Shown piece after piece: positions 12,487 to 23,753 of a stretch of DNA of 64,000 nucleotides (its first letter is position 1; the number at the start of each line of letters is the position of its first letter). The DNA comes from Parascedosporium putredinis (taxonomy: Eukaryota; Ascomycota; Sordariomycetes; Microascales; Microascaceae). The position numbers and the translations under genes were made by a program. Under the pieces are notes generated by a model, which worked only from the letters and a program-made list of their open reading frames with translations, was not told the DNA's origin and did no database searches. The stretch is taken from positions 1,054,001-1,118,000 of the forward strand of contig CASHTG010000006.1 in the NCBI GenBank assembly GCA_949357655.1, given 5' to 3'.

Positions 12487-13281
12487 CTAGTTGAATTGCC
12501 ACTGAACGGCTCCTCGGCCAACGCCGAGGCTACCAAAGAGATCCGTAAAGAGCTTCTTCGTGCCATCAATATGGCCCGGCGCGCAGTCGCCACATTTGTC
12601 TCGGATAGTGGCGATCGCACTCGCTCCGTTAGGGGCGGTGATGGTTACGGTCCTTCCGCAGTAAGGATTGTCGTTAGAACGTTCGCCCATAACCTCGGCG
12701 GAAAGGGCGATGTAGTACTCGGACTCGTCCTTGCCCGCGTCATTCCAGCCGCAGGCGCCGATCCCCAGGATGAACCAAGTCAATTCGCCGTTGACCAGGT
12801 CGGAAGACCCTCCATTAGACGCTGAGGAGCCGCCCTGAGGTTGCGCCTCGGGAACAACCTGGGGGATAGAGGCGGGCGAGGCAGCGGCCGGGGCAGGGGC
12901 GGGAATGATAGCCTCGGGAGTGTGCTCAGGAGGGTTGACGACAGGCTGGGGAGCAGGATCGGCGGCAACTGTGGGTTGGGGGACTATCCTGCTGAGCCGG
13001 GGTCTCGAAAACTGGGCATCCTTGCGGGTTTCGGTGTCGGCCTCGTCACTCCCATCATTGGCCAGGCTAGGCTGGCCTTTGATGGTGATGGTAGTCGTTG
13101 CATCCACATACTCAGTCTGAGTAATCCAGGCGGTTTCGATTACCCATTCGGTATGGATGGCACGCTTTTCGACAATGTTGACGGCATCCTTGGGAACGTG
13201 ACGACGATGATGATTGACATGACTAGGATGCGCAAGGACCGCGGTGGCAAAGGCCGTGGTGATCATGAAGGTAAGTTTCAT
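12487..13281 (-). CDS. Secreted protein with C-terminal RlpA-like double-psi beta-barrel
   Basis: A single-exon 264-aa protein. It starts with a clear signal peptide (MKLTFMITTAFATAVLAHPS; cleavage likely after residue 17-18). A His/Arg-rich stretch and a KR dibasic site near residue 40 follow, then a Thr/Ile segment, then a Pro/Ala/Gln-rich low-complexity linker to about residue 160. The last ~100 residues form a barwin/expansin-like domain: TWF near the strand start, GACGW, NPYCGRTVTI, and the closing block DKCGDCAPGHIDGTKKLF with LGVGRGAVQWQF at the very C-terminus. Four cysteines are placed as in fungal RlpA-like proteins, some of which act in cell-wall loosening, developmental surfaces or protease inhibition. 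Which of these applies cannot be told from sequence. The catalytic Asp pairs of true expansins are not obvious. Small secreted architecture makes it a candidate secreted effector, by inference only. No frame break. Confidence 0.88.
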   Translation of the reverse strand: MKLTFMITTAFATAVLAHPSHVNHHRRHVPKDAVNIVEKRAIHTEWVIETAWITQTEYVDATTTITIKGQPSLANDGSDEADTETRKDAQFSRPRLSRIVPQPTVAADPAPQPVVNPPEHTPEAIIPAPAPAAASPASIPQVVPEAQPQGGSSASNGGSSDLVNGELTWFILGIGACGWNDAGKDESEYYIALSAEVMGERSNDNPYCGRTVTITAPNGASAIATIRDKCGDCAPGHIDGTKKLFTDLFGSLGVGRGAVQWQFN

Positions 13282-16200
13282 GGTGAAAGATGGTATCCTG
13301 GGATAGACTAAAAGACTGTGTAGTTTGTGGGGCGATTGCTAGGTGGGTTCGGAAGATCGCCAACGGTCCGCGGGCTCTTGTTCAGCACGATTGTGGAATA
13401 AAAAACGAAAAGAAGCGGCAGAGTGTAGATGCTGCGCTGATATCAATGGTTGGTCGGCGATTGGGTGTCAAGGAGTGACTTCTGAGATCCTTACGAAGGA
13501 GGAAGAGATAGATGTTCGAGAGAGCCCGTCTCCAAAACCAAAAGAATGGATGAGTCGAAAGACTGGGAAGAAGAAGAAAAAAAGAGCGTCACGGATCACA
13601 GGTCGTGGGCAGGAAAAGAAAGAAGGAATATGGGTGAAGAGAAAATAAGAAGGAGCACGTTGGACGTATCATGAAAACGGGGTTGGACAGGGTATTAAAG
13701 AGTCACCCTCCACTCCACTCGGCGAGGAGGATGAAGGGGAGGGGGTGGATGGACCTGCCGTCCCTGGCTCGGGCTTGGGCTAGCAACCGAACACCACAAC
13801 ACCACACGAATGATAGAGCGACAGGCTTGACAGGGGGTGAAAACGTGGCCCACCTCCTTGGGTGACAGGTATTATTAGATGCAGGGAGAGAAAAGATTCC
13901 GATCAGGTACCCTCTTATTACCAAGGGGGAACATTGAACCTCGCAATGTGTGATTGATGCAAATTTAGCAACATCGCATCCCGCTGAAGGTGGCAGCCGG
14001 ACACTTCTAGCCGCATTCAACCCGGGTCCACCTCTTTCTCTTCTGGAAACCCGTCGTGAACAACACAGAGTGGCGTACCGATAATTGCCGTCTAATCCTT
14101 CCTATTCGCCGGGAGGATCATTCGGGGGAAGCCTACAACATCCAGTGTCCGTGTGTATGCAATCCGGTTTCCCTCAAGAATTGCTCAACAGCAAGCCGCA
14201 GCCGTCACCAACTCATAGTGTAGATGAAGTTCAGGCACCCATGGCCAGCCCAGGGGGTTTTGGGGCACAAGGGCGGGGGTGGGTCCGGCAAGGGGCTTTT
14301 GTTTTTGTTTCCTCCGCTCGAGGGAATGGCGATTGGCTAGCCAGGTGAAGGCCAGCCATGAAACATGCCAACTCGGTTGACGAAGGAGGCCTGGACTAAC
14401 TCTCAATCGGGCAAAAGAAAAGAAAAGAATGAAGGGAAAACAAAAACCGAAGGGGGAAAAGCAGCCATGTTTTCATATTCAATCAATAAATCCTTCACTC
14501 CCCACCCAATCTCTCCGAGGATATGTATTGAGTATTCAAGCGCAAGGTACCGAGGTACGCAGAGTTCCAGATGCCAATGATTAGGGAGTTCCTCAGAGAA
14601 TAATCACGGACCTGATATTGACCGCTTCAGGGCGGTTCATCCTAGAGGGATGTTGAACTCAGAGGCCAACCATCAATTGATCCAATGGATCAATTTATCC
14701 TGGATCCAGATCCTTCCATTTTTTGAGGCTTAGTGCCAAGGGAACCCCGCCACCACATGGTTTCCAGCACAAGTGTCTCCACTTTCCGTTTCTCGCTTGC
14801 CGTGCGCAGTTGCTGATGCCAGTTGATCCAATCATGTTTCCGTGCCTGGGCTGTGCCTGGGCTGTTCCTGGACCCGCTTCTGGGCGCTGTCAACGGTGAA
14901 GAGTGAAAAATCAATTTATCGGGATACCGGCGCCGTGAGGGAATATCACTATTACCGTTCTTCCGAACCTCTTCCACTCGCCAAAACACTGGACAGCATC
15001 TGAAGTCAGAAGCGCCAGATGTACCTAGGTACAACAGATGAACGAGCCTGCAGTCATGGGTGAAAGAGGAACACCAAAGACTGTCAACTGTCAATCACGA
15101 CATGTACAAAGGAATAATCAGTGCGTTTTGTACCTCGGTACCAACTTAACCCCTAAACTTCAAACTATTCATCACACTCCCTCAAGGGCAGGGAGAGACG
15201 AGAGCAAAGGCAACCCATGCGGTATTAGAATATGACCCTGATACTGGGCCACACAGAGAAAGAGGGGGATGGAATAAAAATAAAGAAGAAGAAAACGGAA
15301 AAGGAGGGGAGGGGGAAAAAGGAGAAAGAAAGCGGCAGGTATTAAGATTCGGCAACCGGCAACATCCCCAATCCAGCTCAACCAACCAATGTCGGCCCAG
15401 CAATTTCTTAAGCCCGTTTTATCCATCGCCCAACCGAACAACCTTATGGCACCCGGCAGACTGAGCCAGTGAGCCTTGTGTTAATATACTCCATCATCAG
15501 GCACATTTACCCATCGCCCCTTCATCTCTCTTCCCCGTCAGTCAGGGGTACGGGCGTCTTTTCTTCTTCATCGATGCCGCCCTCGCCCTCGCCTTGTTCC
15601 CGCGTACCCATTGAAAACAGCCCCAGTGGCAAGGAGGTGGCCCAGGCATGAATTTGGCTGGGAGGTTTCGGTCCTTTCTCATCATGGCCTGTCGGCTTCC
15701 CGTTTCACCGCTAGCCGCAGTGTTGTCGTTGTTCACGACTAAAGAAGGCGATTGAGAAGAAACCACGGCCCAAAGGAAAACAGTCCCACGCCACCGAAGG
15801 GAAGGGAAACCATAGATCCTTCTCATGTTTTCCAACCCCCAACCTCCCTAGATAAGAAGAAGTCCGCTCAGTGGGGCCATTTCTACTGGCGGCTCGAAAA
15901 CCCAATATTCGAGGGTTTCCAAGTGGAACAAGAAAACCTCGAGTAGCCTAGCTACGGTCATTCGGAGCTCTATTGGTTGGGTGCTGGTCTTTCCATTATT
16001 AGTCCTCGAAAGAGTCGTATTAGCCTTCGTGTTAGCAACGATCTGCTTCAAGACACAGCTGTCCGTGCAAGTGCAGTGACTGCCAGCCACTGGGTAGGCT
16101 TGCTCTCTCATCCTCTTGAGCATCCTCGTGCTGGCATGCATGGAAACAAGCCGTGACATGCTGGGGTATAGCCTGTCTCATCCCGTAACTTGGACATCAT

Positions 16201-16600
16201 CTTCATTCATACCCAGTTGCCAGGCAATATAAACCCCAGGGCTAATCAGCTGCATTACCAAGCCTCAGTGATCCGATAATCCCCTCCCCCGCGGACCAAG
16301 ATCCTGTGATGTGATGATCGCCGCTGTCGATCATGGCAAAGGGTAAGGCTGAGTGCCCCACTCTGTTGTCGTACTTTTTAACGTCGGGATGTTTGCCAGC
16401 TGCGGTACCAACTCCATTGCCACGCAGATCTCAGATTTCGCAGGCTTGGCAGGCAATTATATCGCCAGAATTTCACGATGATGATGTTGCATGCAAGGTC
16501 GAGGGACATCTCAACGAATCTGATATACAGGTAGTTACGGTTACGTTCATGTCTTCACTCCAAGTTCCACACCAAAAGGGATTTTCACAATATCATTCAA
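13282..16600. other. Long intergenic region
   Basis: About 3.3 kb: promoter of the RlpA-like gene (minus strand) on the left and the 3' side of the methyltransferase gene on the right. It has several A/G-rich purine tracts (for example 13500-13650, 14410-14460 and 15260-15335). Open frames are short and overlap on both strands, and I recognise no family in them. Confidence 0.55.
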
Positions 16601-17787
16601 TTAACTCAAGGGTCTCGCTTTGTTCTCTATGGTATAGAGGAATATATTCTCTCTACAGAAGACGTCACGCTCATCATCCTCCACTTCAGTAACTTTGAAC
16701 ATCCTCATGGCTTTTGAGAGAAAGTGCGTGTCCGCTCGGCGCCTCTTCTTGAAGCAGAAGTAAATTGTAGTAGATGGGCTAAGCTCGAGGAGGTCGGTAA
16801 GAGTTTTGAGGAGGAGAGGGAAAGCTGGTTCGTAATATACGCAATCAGCGGCCAGCACGATAGTCGGACTAAGATCTCGAATATCTTTGCTAAGTGATTC
16901 TCCCCTGCAAACGCGAATTCCCGCTACCATATTAGCAATTGCATATAACATGGAAGGAAAGGGAGAGAGGAGCAGGCGACTGAGAGTACAAGCTCACGGC
17001 GGCGTCCAAGCTACAGGCGCCATTGTTTCACGCAGTACGCAAAGAACGTGATGCGTAATAAATCTCAGGTTGGGAGACACCAGCACGTCGGATAGCTTTG
17101 GCGAAAGCTTCTACTCAACATACCAGTTTAAAATCCTAGCTCGAGCTTTTTTTCTAACTCGTTTAGCTGTATATTGTGTTCCATCAAGGGATACATCTCG
17201 GCCTGGTCCGTCACATAGACAGGATGCGCAACAGAGCAGCCGAGGGCAACAGCAAGGCCTACGAGACCACCGCCTGCGCCAAGTTCCAAACTGTCGTCAT
17301 GTATGAGATAGTATTAGCTTGCTAACCATCGATGAGGGAGGAACGGAAGGCTATTTTTATTTTATTTTCTCTCTCCTTGCTTTTGCTTTTTCTTTTTGCT
17401 TTTGGGGGAGGTGGGTGGGCGGTGGGGTGGGAATCATTCGGATAGGTACCCCCATTTCATTACACCAGCCTTGTCGAGTTAAGATCGGCGACCCGCTTGG
17501 ACGAATGGCGGCCCTTGGGATAACGACTTACATTCTCTCATCCTCAAAATCTTCGCGGTGATACTTGAAAATGTGTTTAGCGAGAACCATTCCTGCTAGC
17601 CATGTCTGACCCCCACAGCCCGAACTGAGATCCTCTCGTAGCTTCAAAGGAGGCGAAAGGAGAGAGTCGATGTCCACCGTAGCGGTGGCGGCTTCTTTGT
17701 AAACCGGGAGAGGTACGTAGGCTTGGCCGATGTCAAGAGGTGAAAGCTCAGGTGTGCTCTCCTAAGTATCGCTCCCATTTCAGCCAT
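16601..17787 (-). CDS. EFM6: EFM6/METTL21-type protein-lysine N-methyltransferase
   Basis: Seven-beta-strand SAM-dependent methyltransferase of family 16. Yeast Efm6 methylates a lysine of translation elongation factor 1A. Read on the minus strand as exons 17787-17532, 17290-17124 and 16904-16601. Motifs in order: LKLREDLSSGCGGQTWLAG, the SAM-binding motif I LELGAGGGLVGLAVALGC (17289-17236), VTDQAEM, HNIQLN, and the post-II motif VLAADCVYYEPAFPLLL. The second exon ends TG before a GTATGT donor at 17123 and joins a G to give the family's conserved NWG. Two frame repairs are needed: one base in the GG near 17764, just after the start region, and one in the T-run 17147-17153 (poly-A on the coding strand). 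With both, the spliced length is 729 nt (242 aa). The start ATG at 17787 is the weakest part of the model. Confidence 0.82.
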
Positions 17788-18816
17788 ACCTACATTCAAC
17801 TTGGACGCGAGGCTTGTAAATGTAGGAGTCGTCTTGCCACAACGGTACCGCGAAACGGTTCCCCGAGCTGCCGCAGAAAGCGATAGGGCACTGATCAAAA
17901 GAATGGCAGTAATGGCAGATGTCCATAAAGCGACGATTATGACTTCTCGTAAAGGTCGATAACTTCCATCCGACAAGGCTGGGCGTGGTAATTGCAGCAG
18001 CAGACACACACCTTTCGGAAGAATAGGTAAATTCTTTGACCAGACTCTCAAAATCGGTTTCTTGCCCACTGACCTGAATGGGGAAGGTTCAATTTTTTTT
18101 TGGAGCCGAAAGAAACCCCTCACCCCCACACGTGCCCCCAACCCCACACCCTACCTACCACATAATCGTGGCACGATTACGGTTTAATGTCGGCAGCCCG
18201 ATTGGCTTTGGATCTCAAGAAGGGGTTCCACTGAAGGTTCCAAGGTTCCAAGGCTCCAAGACTCCAAGGCTCCAAATCGACTTCCTTGCCCACTCCACTG
18301 GCCTTGCGCAGGCCTTGCCTCTCATAGACCGTGACCTGTAAACTATTAATAATGGCAGATCAAATCTTGCTGCATCTTGGATGGATCCATTTCCAGCATT
18401 ATTAGTCGGCTCCTCCTGCGACCTACACGCCTGTCGACCCCCTGCTCGGCTGCCTGTCTATGGCTATGTCTTGCTCCTCAGAACTTGAGTGTCAGCTGCT
18501 CTTCACAACCTAACCTAGGTGACGCGGAGAAAGGGTTTGGGTGAAGATCCACTGCCTCTCTTGAAATTGAAAAGGAAAGCAATTTTTTATTAAAAATAGA
18601 GGGGACAAAAAGGATTGAGGCGCTTGACTTTCAGTCTCATGTAGCACGTCCCTTAATTCTATCTTCCGAGTATAGGGTGCCATGGATGTGTTGCCAGCTA
18701 CTTCCTCGCGGGGTGAACCTTATATACATGGCTTAGCGGCTTGTCAGGCCCCCGAAAGCATCATATGCCGCGCAGTACAGTATTATCTCGTTGATCTAAC
18801 GGGACGTAACGCTCCT
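17788..18816. other. Intergenic region EFM6 / MIC12
   Basis: About 1 kb holding the EFM6 promoter and the MIC12 3' side. It contains an 8-bp tandem repeat (see separate entry) and no supported gene. Confidence 0.55.
18233..18275. repeat. Short tandem repeat, 8-bp unit of AAGGYTCC type
   Basis: Five and a fraction consecutive copies of an 8-bp unit (AAGGTTCC, AAGGTTCC, AAGGCTCC, AAGACTCC, AAGGCTCC), differing by one or two bases. Confidence 0.85.
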
Positions 18817-19491
18817 TCAGTACTTCTGCAGCAGACTTGGCTGGTACGTGGCCCCCTCATAACGCTGCTTCAATGCCTTCTTGATGTCTGATTCGGGTAG
18901 GTCCACCTCTTGCACAGCAGCCTCGGTCCCTTGCAACCTGCCACTCACCAAGCCCCTCGCATCTTTGAGGACATCCTTCCCCTTTGAGAGACCCTCCTCG
19001 AGGGCAGACAATACTCCTGATTTTATCTGAGAGGCTTGGTCATACACGTCTGCTTTAGCCTGAGAAGGAGTTTCTTTTACGCCCTCATTGACGAATAGGC
19101 CACCGACTCTATCCTCAAGCCTCTCTCTCGCTTGTCCCCAGTCGGCGGTCTGAAGCCATCGGACGGCTCCTTCTAGTTCGGAATTCCATCTATCCTTTGC
19201 GCTATCAACGAGATTCGCTCTCGAAGCTGCTGCAAGCTCTGCGCGGGTTAGGCGTAGTGGAGCTAACGGCCTATCCGTCGTGGAGTCGAGTGTCCGCGAC
19301 TGTTGCTGGACAAGAAGCGATTGTGCCTCACGGGAACGTTGGTGCGCTACAGTACTAAGATATGTGATAGCGAGAGTGAGCGTAAGGCCACCAGTCTATT
19401 CCGATAGAGAAAGAAGTCTGAGGGTCAGCCACGCGCCGGGGCCACGCTGCGGGGAGGCAGAGGTGCTTACGAAACCTGCGGCGAAACCCAT
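18817..19491 (-). CDS. MIC12: MICOS complex subunit MIC12 (AIM5)
   Basis: Small inner-membrane subunit of the MICOS complex, which holds mitochondrial crista junctions. Two exons on the minus strand: 19491-19471 (only seven codons, MGFAAGF) and 19395-18817, split by a 75-bp GT-AG intron. The product is 199 aa with no frame break. Residues 6-22 (AGFTGGLTLTLAITYLS) form the single membrane segment, with the family's early glycine-rich motif. The soluble part carries LTRAELAAASR, AKDRWNSELEGAVRW and ADWGQARERLED, a block typical of fungal Aim5 proteins, and then a helical tail. The tiny first exon is easily missed because it has the only start codon. Upstream, the bL17m gene runs in the opposite direction from a shared 637-bp promoter region. 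Confidence 0.9.
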
Positions 19492-20128
19492 CCTGAGTAA
19501 GGAGTCGGGGAAGCTGTATGACGAAAGGGTTCTAGAAAAGCCTAGTAACACGACGTTGGCCGAATATTCAGCTTCTGCCCTCTCTAGGAGCTAATCGCCT
19601 TAAGTTCGGACTTCGACGTTGAAGAAAACGTGAAAACTTAAAAAACTTGACGATGCCTTGACATGCTATCTCACTTTGTATCGAACGAAGAGGCTGCAGA
19701 TCTCATGTCCGTGGTGTGGCTGTCAAAGTGAGTGTGGTCACAGCGTGTTGGTGATCACGTGAGATTAGTTGAACCTACAAGTAGACATTAGGTTATCATG
19801 GTGGTAGATCACCCTGATATAATATAGAAGGGTAGTGATCTCCTTGATCAGCTCTGAAAATTAGCTTCTAGTGAAGCTGTCTTTCGTCAAATTTAGGTTA
19901 ATATCTATCTTCATTGTCAAAGGTAAGGTGTGGTTAGGATTCACTTCACCTGTTCATGTAATGGTGAAAGATTGGAATAGGTGATTGGGATCTTAATAAT
20001 GACTAAGCCATATTATGCGCGAAGCTTCCCTAGCTAATTTTTGAACAGAATTCTCTTCCATATTTGCCAACATCAAGGTCCTTCCCTCAGCCAAACGAAA
20101 CAAGCTTTCCTTCCCACAACAATCAACC
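19492..20128. promoter_or_regulatory. Divergent promoter region MIC12 / mitochondrial bL17m
   Basis: 637 bases between two start codons facing apart, both for mitochondrial proteins. Fairly AT-rich. No specific binding site could be assigned. Confidence 0.5.
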
Positions 20129-20859
20129 ATGGCTGGTGGACTGGTGAGATACCGGCATCTCAGTCGGAAATCGGCTGCGAGGAAGGCTCTCCTTCGCAGT
20201 CAAGTAACCGCGCTGGTTTTACACGAACATATTCAAACCACATACGCCAAAGCAAAGGAGTCGCAAAGGCTCGCCGAAAAGCTGATCACCTTAGCGAAGC
20301 GAGATACCGTGACGAGCAGGAAAAAGGTCCAGGGGATGCTTTATGTATGGTCCTTCCATCTCTTAAACACTGTTGCGTTGATCACCCTCAACAAACCTCT
20401 TGTTTGTTCGATCATGAAACGGGCGAGGATTGGAAACGGGGCGTAGTTTTTCTTCTTGGACAACCAATTTCTGACTAACTCTGTGGATTTAGACCCCCAT
20501 ACTCTACTGCCTCGAGTCTTTGGTGAGCTCGCGAGCCGTTACAAAACCGCGCTGGCGGCTACACCCGTGTAACGCGAACGGAGCCTGCCAATGTGTACGA
20601 CCAAGCAGAATATGCCATTCTCGAATTCGTCGATGGGCCCCGCGATTCTCGATTCATGATGACCGCTATGGCGGTAGCCCGCGACCAGGCCCGGGGTGTT
20701 GAGTCTAGCGATATCACCATGATGAACGTTGAGAAGGTCACAAGGTACAGGGGCCAGGACGTTTTTGAAAATATGGTGAAGAGGCTAAAGAGAAGATGGG
20801 GCAGCACGCTCGCAGAAAATTGGCAAGCAGACCCACCACATGTTGCAGCCAAAAAATAG
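20129..20859 (+). CDS. MRPL8: Mitochondrial large-subunit ribosomal protein bL17m
   Basis: Homolog of bacterial L17 in the mitochondrial 54S subunit. Exon 1 is 20129-20344 (MAGGLVRYRHLSRKSAARKA, with the L17 hallmarks RHLSRKSAAR and ALLRSQVTALVLHEHIQTT). A 148-bp intron with CTAAC branch point precedes exon 2 (20493-20859). Exon 2 continues the L17 fold with LLPRVFGELASRY, GGYTRV and EPANVYDQAE, plus the fungal extension FVDGPRDSRF. Two single bases are missing: one in the five-C run 20494-20498 immediately after the acceptor, and one in the four-A run 20543-20546. With both, the spliced frame is 585 nt (194 aa). Without them the frame would hit a stop in the middle of the conserved GGYTRV block. 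Confidence 0.9.
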
Positions 20860-21119
20860 GCAAAGAAAAGCCGCAATGGGGCAAGGAGCAGAGATATCCA
20901 GGAGCAAAGCCAGGCCAATTAAGTGTATATGTACTATCTTGTAAGAACATGCATCGCAACAGAGCAGTAAAGATTATGGGGGACTCTAAAACTCTAAGAT
21001 TAAACCGCCTCATGCTCTCCAATCAGAAATCTGATGGAGATGGAGGGTTTTGCAATATTGCGTTGCCGAAATTCTAGTAGTTCGTTATCAAGAGCAACTA
21101 CATCAATGCTCTTTTGCAT

Positions 21120-23360
21120 CTACATGAAATCGAACGTGTCCCCCTTTCCGTTAACATCTTGCGGGTTCTCTGCGTTCCCACTACTCGCTCGAGCTTTAAC
21201 GCATCATATTTTGAGAACAGAACACGAACAAATTCCTCTCCGGATGCTAGTAACATATCACGCGCACTCCGGGCGAGGTATCCTCCAGCAATCTCACGAT
21301 AGAACACCGGGTTTTCTGGGAGCGCATACATGATAACGCTTCTCACCCCTTTGATCTGGTTGCGGCGAAAGTGATGTGCTCGCTCAGTGTACAAGAGAAC
21401 CCGATGTCGCCCAGTAAGAAAATGCGATCTCGCCCGGGACGCCTCAGGGACCTCAGTATACTCAGAGATCGCACCAAACGTGACGTTCGCGAGTGCGGGA
21501 GACGTCACAAAGAAGTTCCTGACCCGAACAAAGTCGAGATACGAAGGAATAAAGACCAAGGCACCCGTTAAGTCTTTCGCTCTCTTTGCAAGATAGGGGA
21601 CAATAGTCGCAACAAAGTAAGAAAACCTCGCATCCGGATCTTTGTTGGCCGATACTGAGTCAAATCGGGAGAAAGTTTGTTTGACTTGGATCCCCAACCG
21701 CTGGATTTCACCCATGTATTCCGGGTGTGCCCTAAATTTCCCCGCCCAGTTTTGGGAATGAGTTCTCATCAGCTCGGAGAGCTCAGGGGTGTTGTATGCG
21801 GACAATATGACGGTTTGCCGATAGTGTTTTGATAAATTATCAAGATACCAGTTTCGGATGCGGCTGATATCATAGTCATGAGCCCCGCGTGGATGAAGGT
21901 TGAGGTGTTCGAAAATAAACTCAACGTGTTCCCAGTTTTGCATTAACAAGGCATCGGCTTGATCCACAACTACGAGCTCAATCGAGCTCAAGAAGTCAAA
22001 ATCCATCTTGGCACCTTTCCCTCTTCGGCTCCAATGGCCATCCTTAGGCCCAAAGGACTAGCGAAAATGATATCAGACCGGTAAAATGGTGCGAAATATT
22101 TCAGAGTCTTTCTCGTAAACATCAGTCCAAGACGAAACATATCGTCATCGTTTCCCTCGAAAAGCTCCTTAAAATCAGCTGGCTTATCTTTACCAAACGA
22201 TGAGTCTTTTTGGATATATGCCTCTTCGAAGCGCTTCCTGTTTTCTTGCTGTTCTGGTTCACAAAGCTTAACCAGGCTCTCCACGATTCTTGCACAAGAC
22301 TGTCTAGTGGGAAGAAGAAACAGGACCTTTGGACGAGTGAAACCTTGGTCACGAAATTCTAGTTCTGAATCGACCCCATCCTTCGAGACTCTAGCGTTAT
22401 TCTTCAAAATCCGGTCTCGAGTCCTAATCGTTGGTAAGTTAGCATGAACTAAAAGCACGAGTCGCCACTTGAGAAAACAAACTTGAAGATGTGGTTTAAG
22501 GCATGAAGAACCACCAGGTTTCGGAGGTTTTCTGAATTATCAACCGTTCGTTGACAATAGAAAATATCCTGATAATTAAAAAGCATAGGAGCGAGCTGCG
22601 ACTGGACATCATCGAATTTTGGGAAAACGCTCGCCACAGTAGGTCTGAGCCTTTCCTTGATCCTGATTGATTCAGGGCCACTGAACGATGGACGAGGCGG
22701 GGCACCCCAGAGGCCTCGATGTTTGGGTACATCGATACTAACCTTGACCGGCCTATCACAGCACGTTGCTGCGTCCATTGTCCATCTTCGATGGCCTTTA
22801 TCTTTTGAGGAATCGAAGGGTCTTCCGAATTCGAGAAATGGCGTTCGAACGGGTCTGACAAATCTTCACAGTCATTATGTTGCAGTTGGTCCTTCAAGAT
22901 CTCATCTTCATCTCCAGACACGCCATCGCTTTCAAGTATAGCGAGGTCAATATCCTCTGGTATTTGCATGTCCGGTGCAATAGACTTATCGGTTTCCTCG
23001 TAGTCCATTTCAAATTCATGAGTGAGATTGAGTTTACGCCTTTTGGCACTCGACTGAGGCGGTTCGGTAAAACTACTCAGCAAAGCAGTGTACGCCCTCA
23101 CTTGTGGTTGGGTCTCTTCGTCAGATTCGAGTCCGCTGATGCTTTCGTCACCAGTGTTGGAACCTGGAGTTTCCATGCCCACATATTCCCTGTAAGTTAT
23201 ATCAGAAAATGCGTATCAGAATGAGAAAGTCGCAGTACACATACTCTGATTTGTGCTCTGCAAGGCGCTGCGTGTGAAAACGGCTTGTATCACGGCCGTT
23301 ACGACCATTACGCCTTCCACCTCCCCGGCCCCTAGGAGCAGTCCTACTTGTTAGTGTCAT
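21120..23360 (-). CDS. UTP25: U3 snoRNP-associated protein UTP25
   Basis: Nucleolar DEAD-box-like protein of the small-subunit processome, required for early 18S rRNA cleavage. Exons on the minus strand: 23360-23245, 23189-22483 and 22423-21120, with introns of 55 and 59 bp. It begins with an Arg/Gly-rich start (PRGRGGGRR), followed by an acidic disordered region. The helicase-like core has ALNHIFK, TRDRILKNNAR, GFTRPKVLFLLPTRQSC, LSSIELVVVDQADALLMQNWEH and, late, FIPSYLDFVRVRNF and AISEYTE. As in other Utp25 proteins, classical DEAD-box Walker residues are replaced, so ATPase activity is not expected. Three one-base gaps are needed: near 22750, in the TTT at 22016-22018, and in the five-C run 21140-21144. 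The last restores the usual short C-terminus ending DTFDFM. The repaired length is 2130 nt (709 aa). Confidence 0.9.
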
Positions 23361-23753
23361 CTCGAGTGGTGTGTTGAAAGACGAAAGGAAAATTGTCTGT
23401 CGAGTGACGACGTGAAAAGTTAGTGGCAGCCACACACACCAAGACTGAGGCTCCATCCATCCACCACTCGCCACACAGAGGGGTATTGCGCCACATTTCT
23501 TATCTTATCGAAGCCCTCACATTAAGAACGTCAAGCACAAATTTTGCCCGCCAAAATCAACCGCATCCCACCACCAATCCTATAGAGCCCTTCTCACAAC
23601 CTCCCTCAACCCCCTTGAGTACTTTCCCCAGTTCTCTCGCCAGCACCAGTTATCAACACGGGATCCTTGAATCTTGCAAAACCTTCCTTGAGGCCAGTAG
23701 TTCCCGGCCTTTTTCTTTTCTTTTCTTTCTTTCCTTCTTTCACGTCACCCAGC
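23361..23753. promoter_or_regulatory. Divergent promoter UTP25 / eIF3f
   Basis: 393 bases between the two start codons, one serving rRNA processing and the other translation initiation. A T/C-rich tract at about 23704-23745 lies just upstream of the eIF3f ATG. Co-regulation of the pair is plausible but is an inference. Confidence 0.55.

Noticed and set aside
16980..17010. Alternative EFM6 exon ending before a GTGAGC donor
   Set aside because: It would bypass the conserved NWG block, which the GTATGT donor at 17123 reproduces exactly.
16960..17125. Minus-strand stretch resembling an aldo-keto reductase segment (AIRRAG..EI)
   Set aside because: It falls within the second EFM6 intron once the poly-A gap is allowed for. 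The match is short and lacks catalytic residues.
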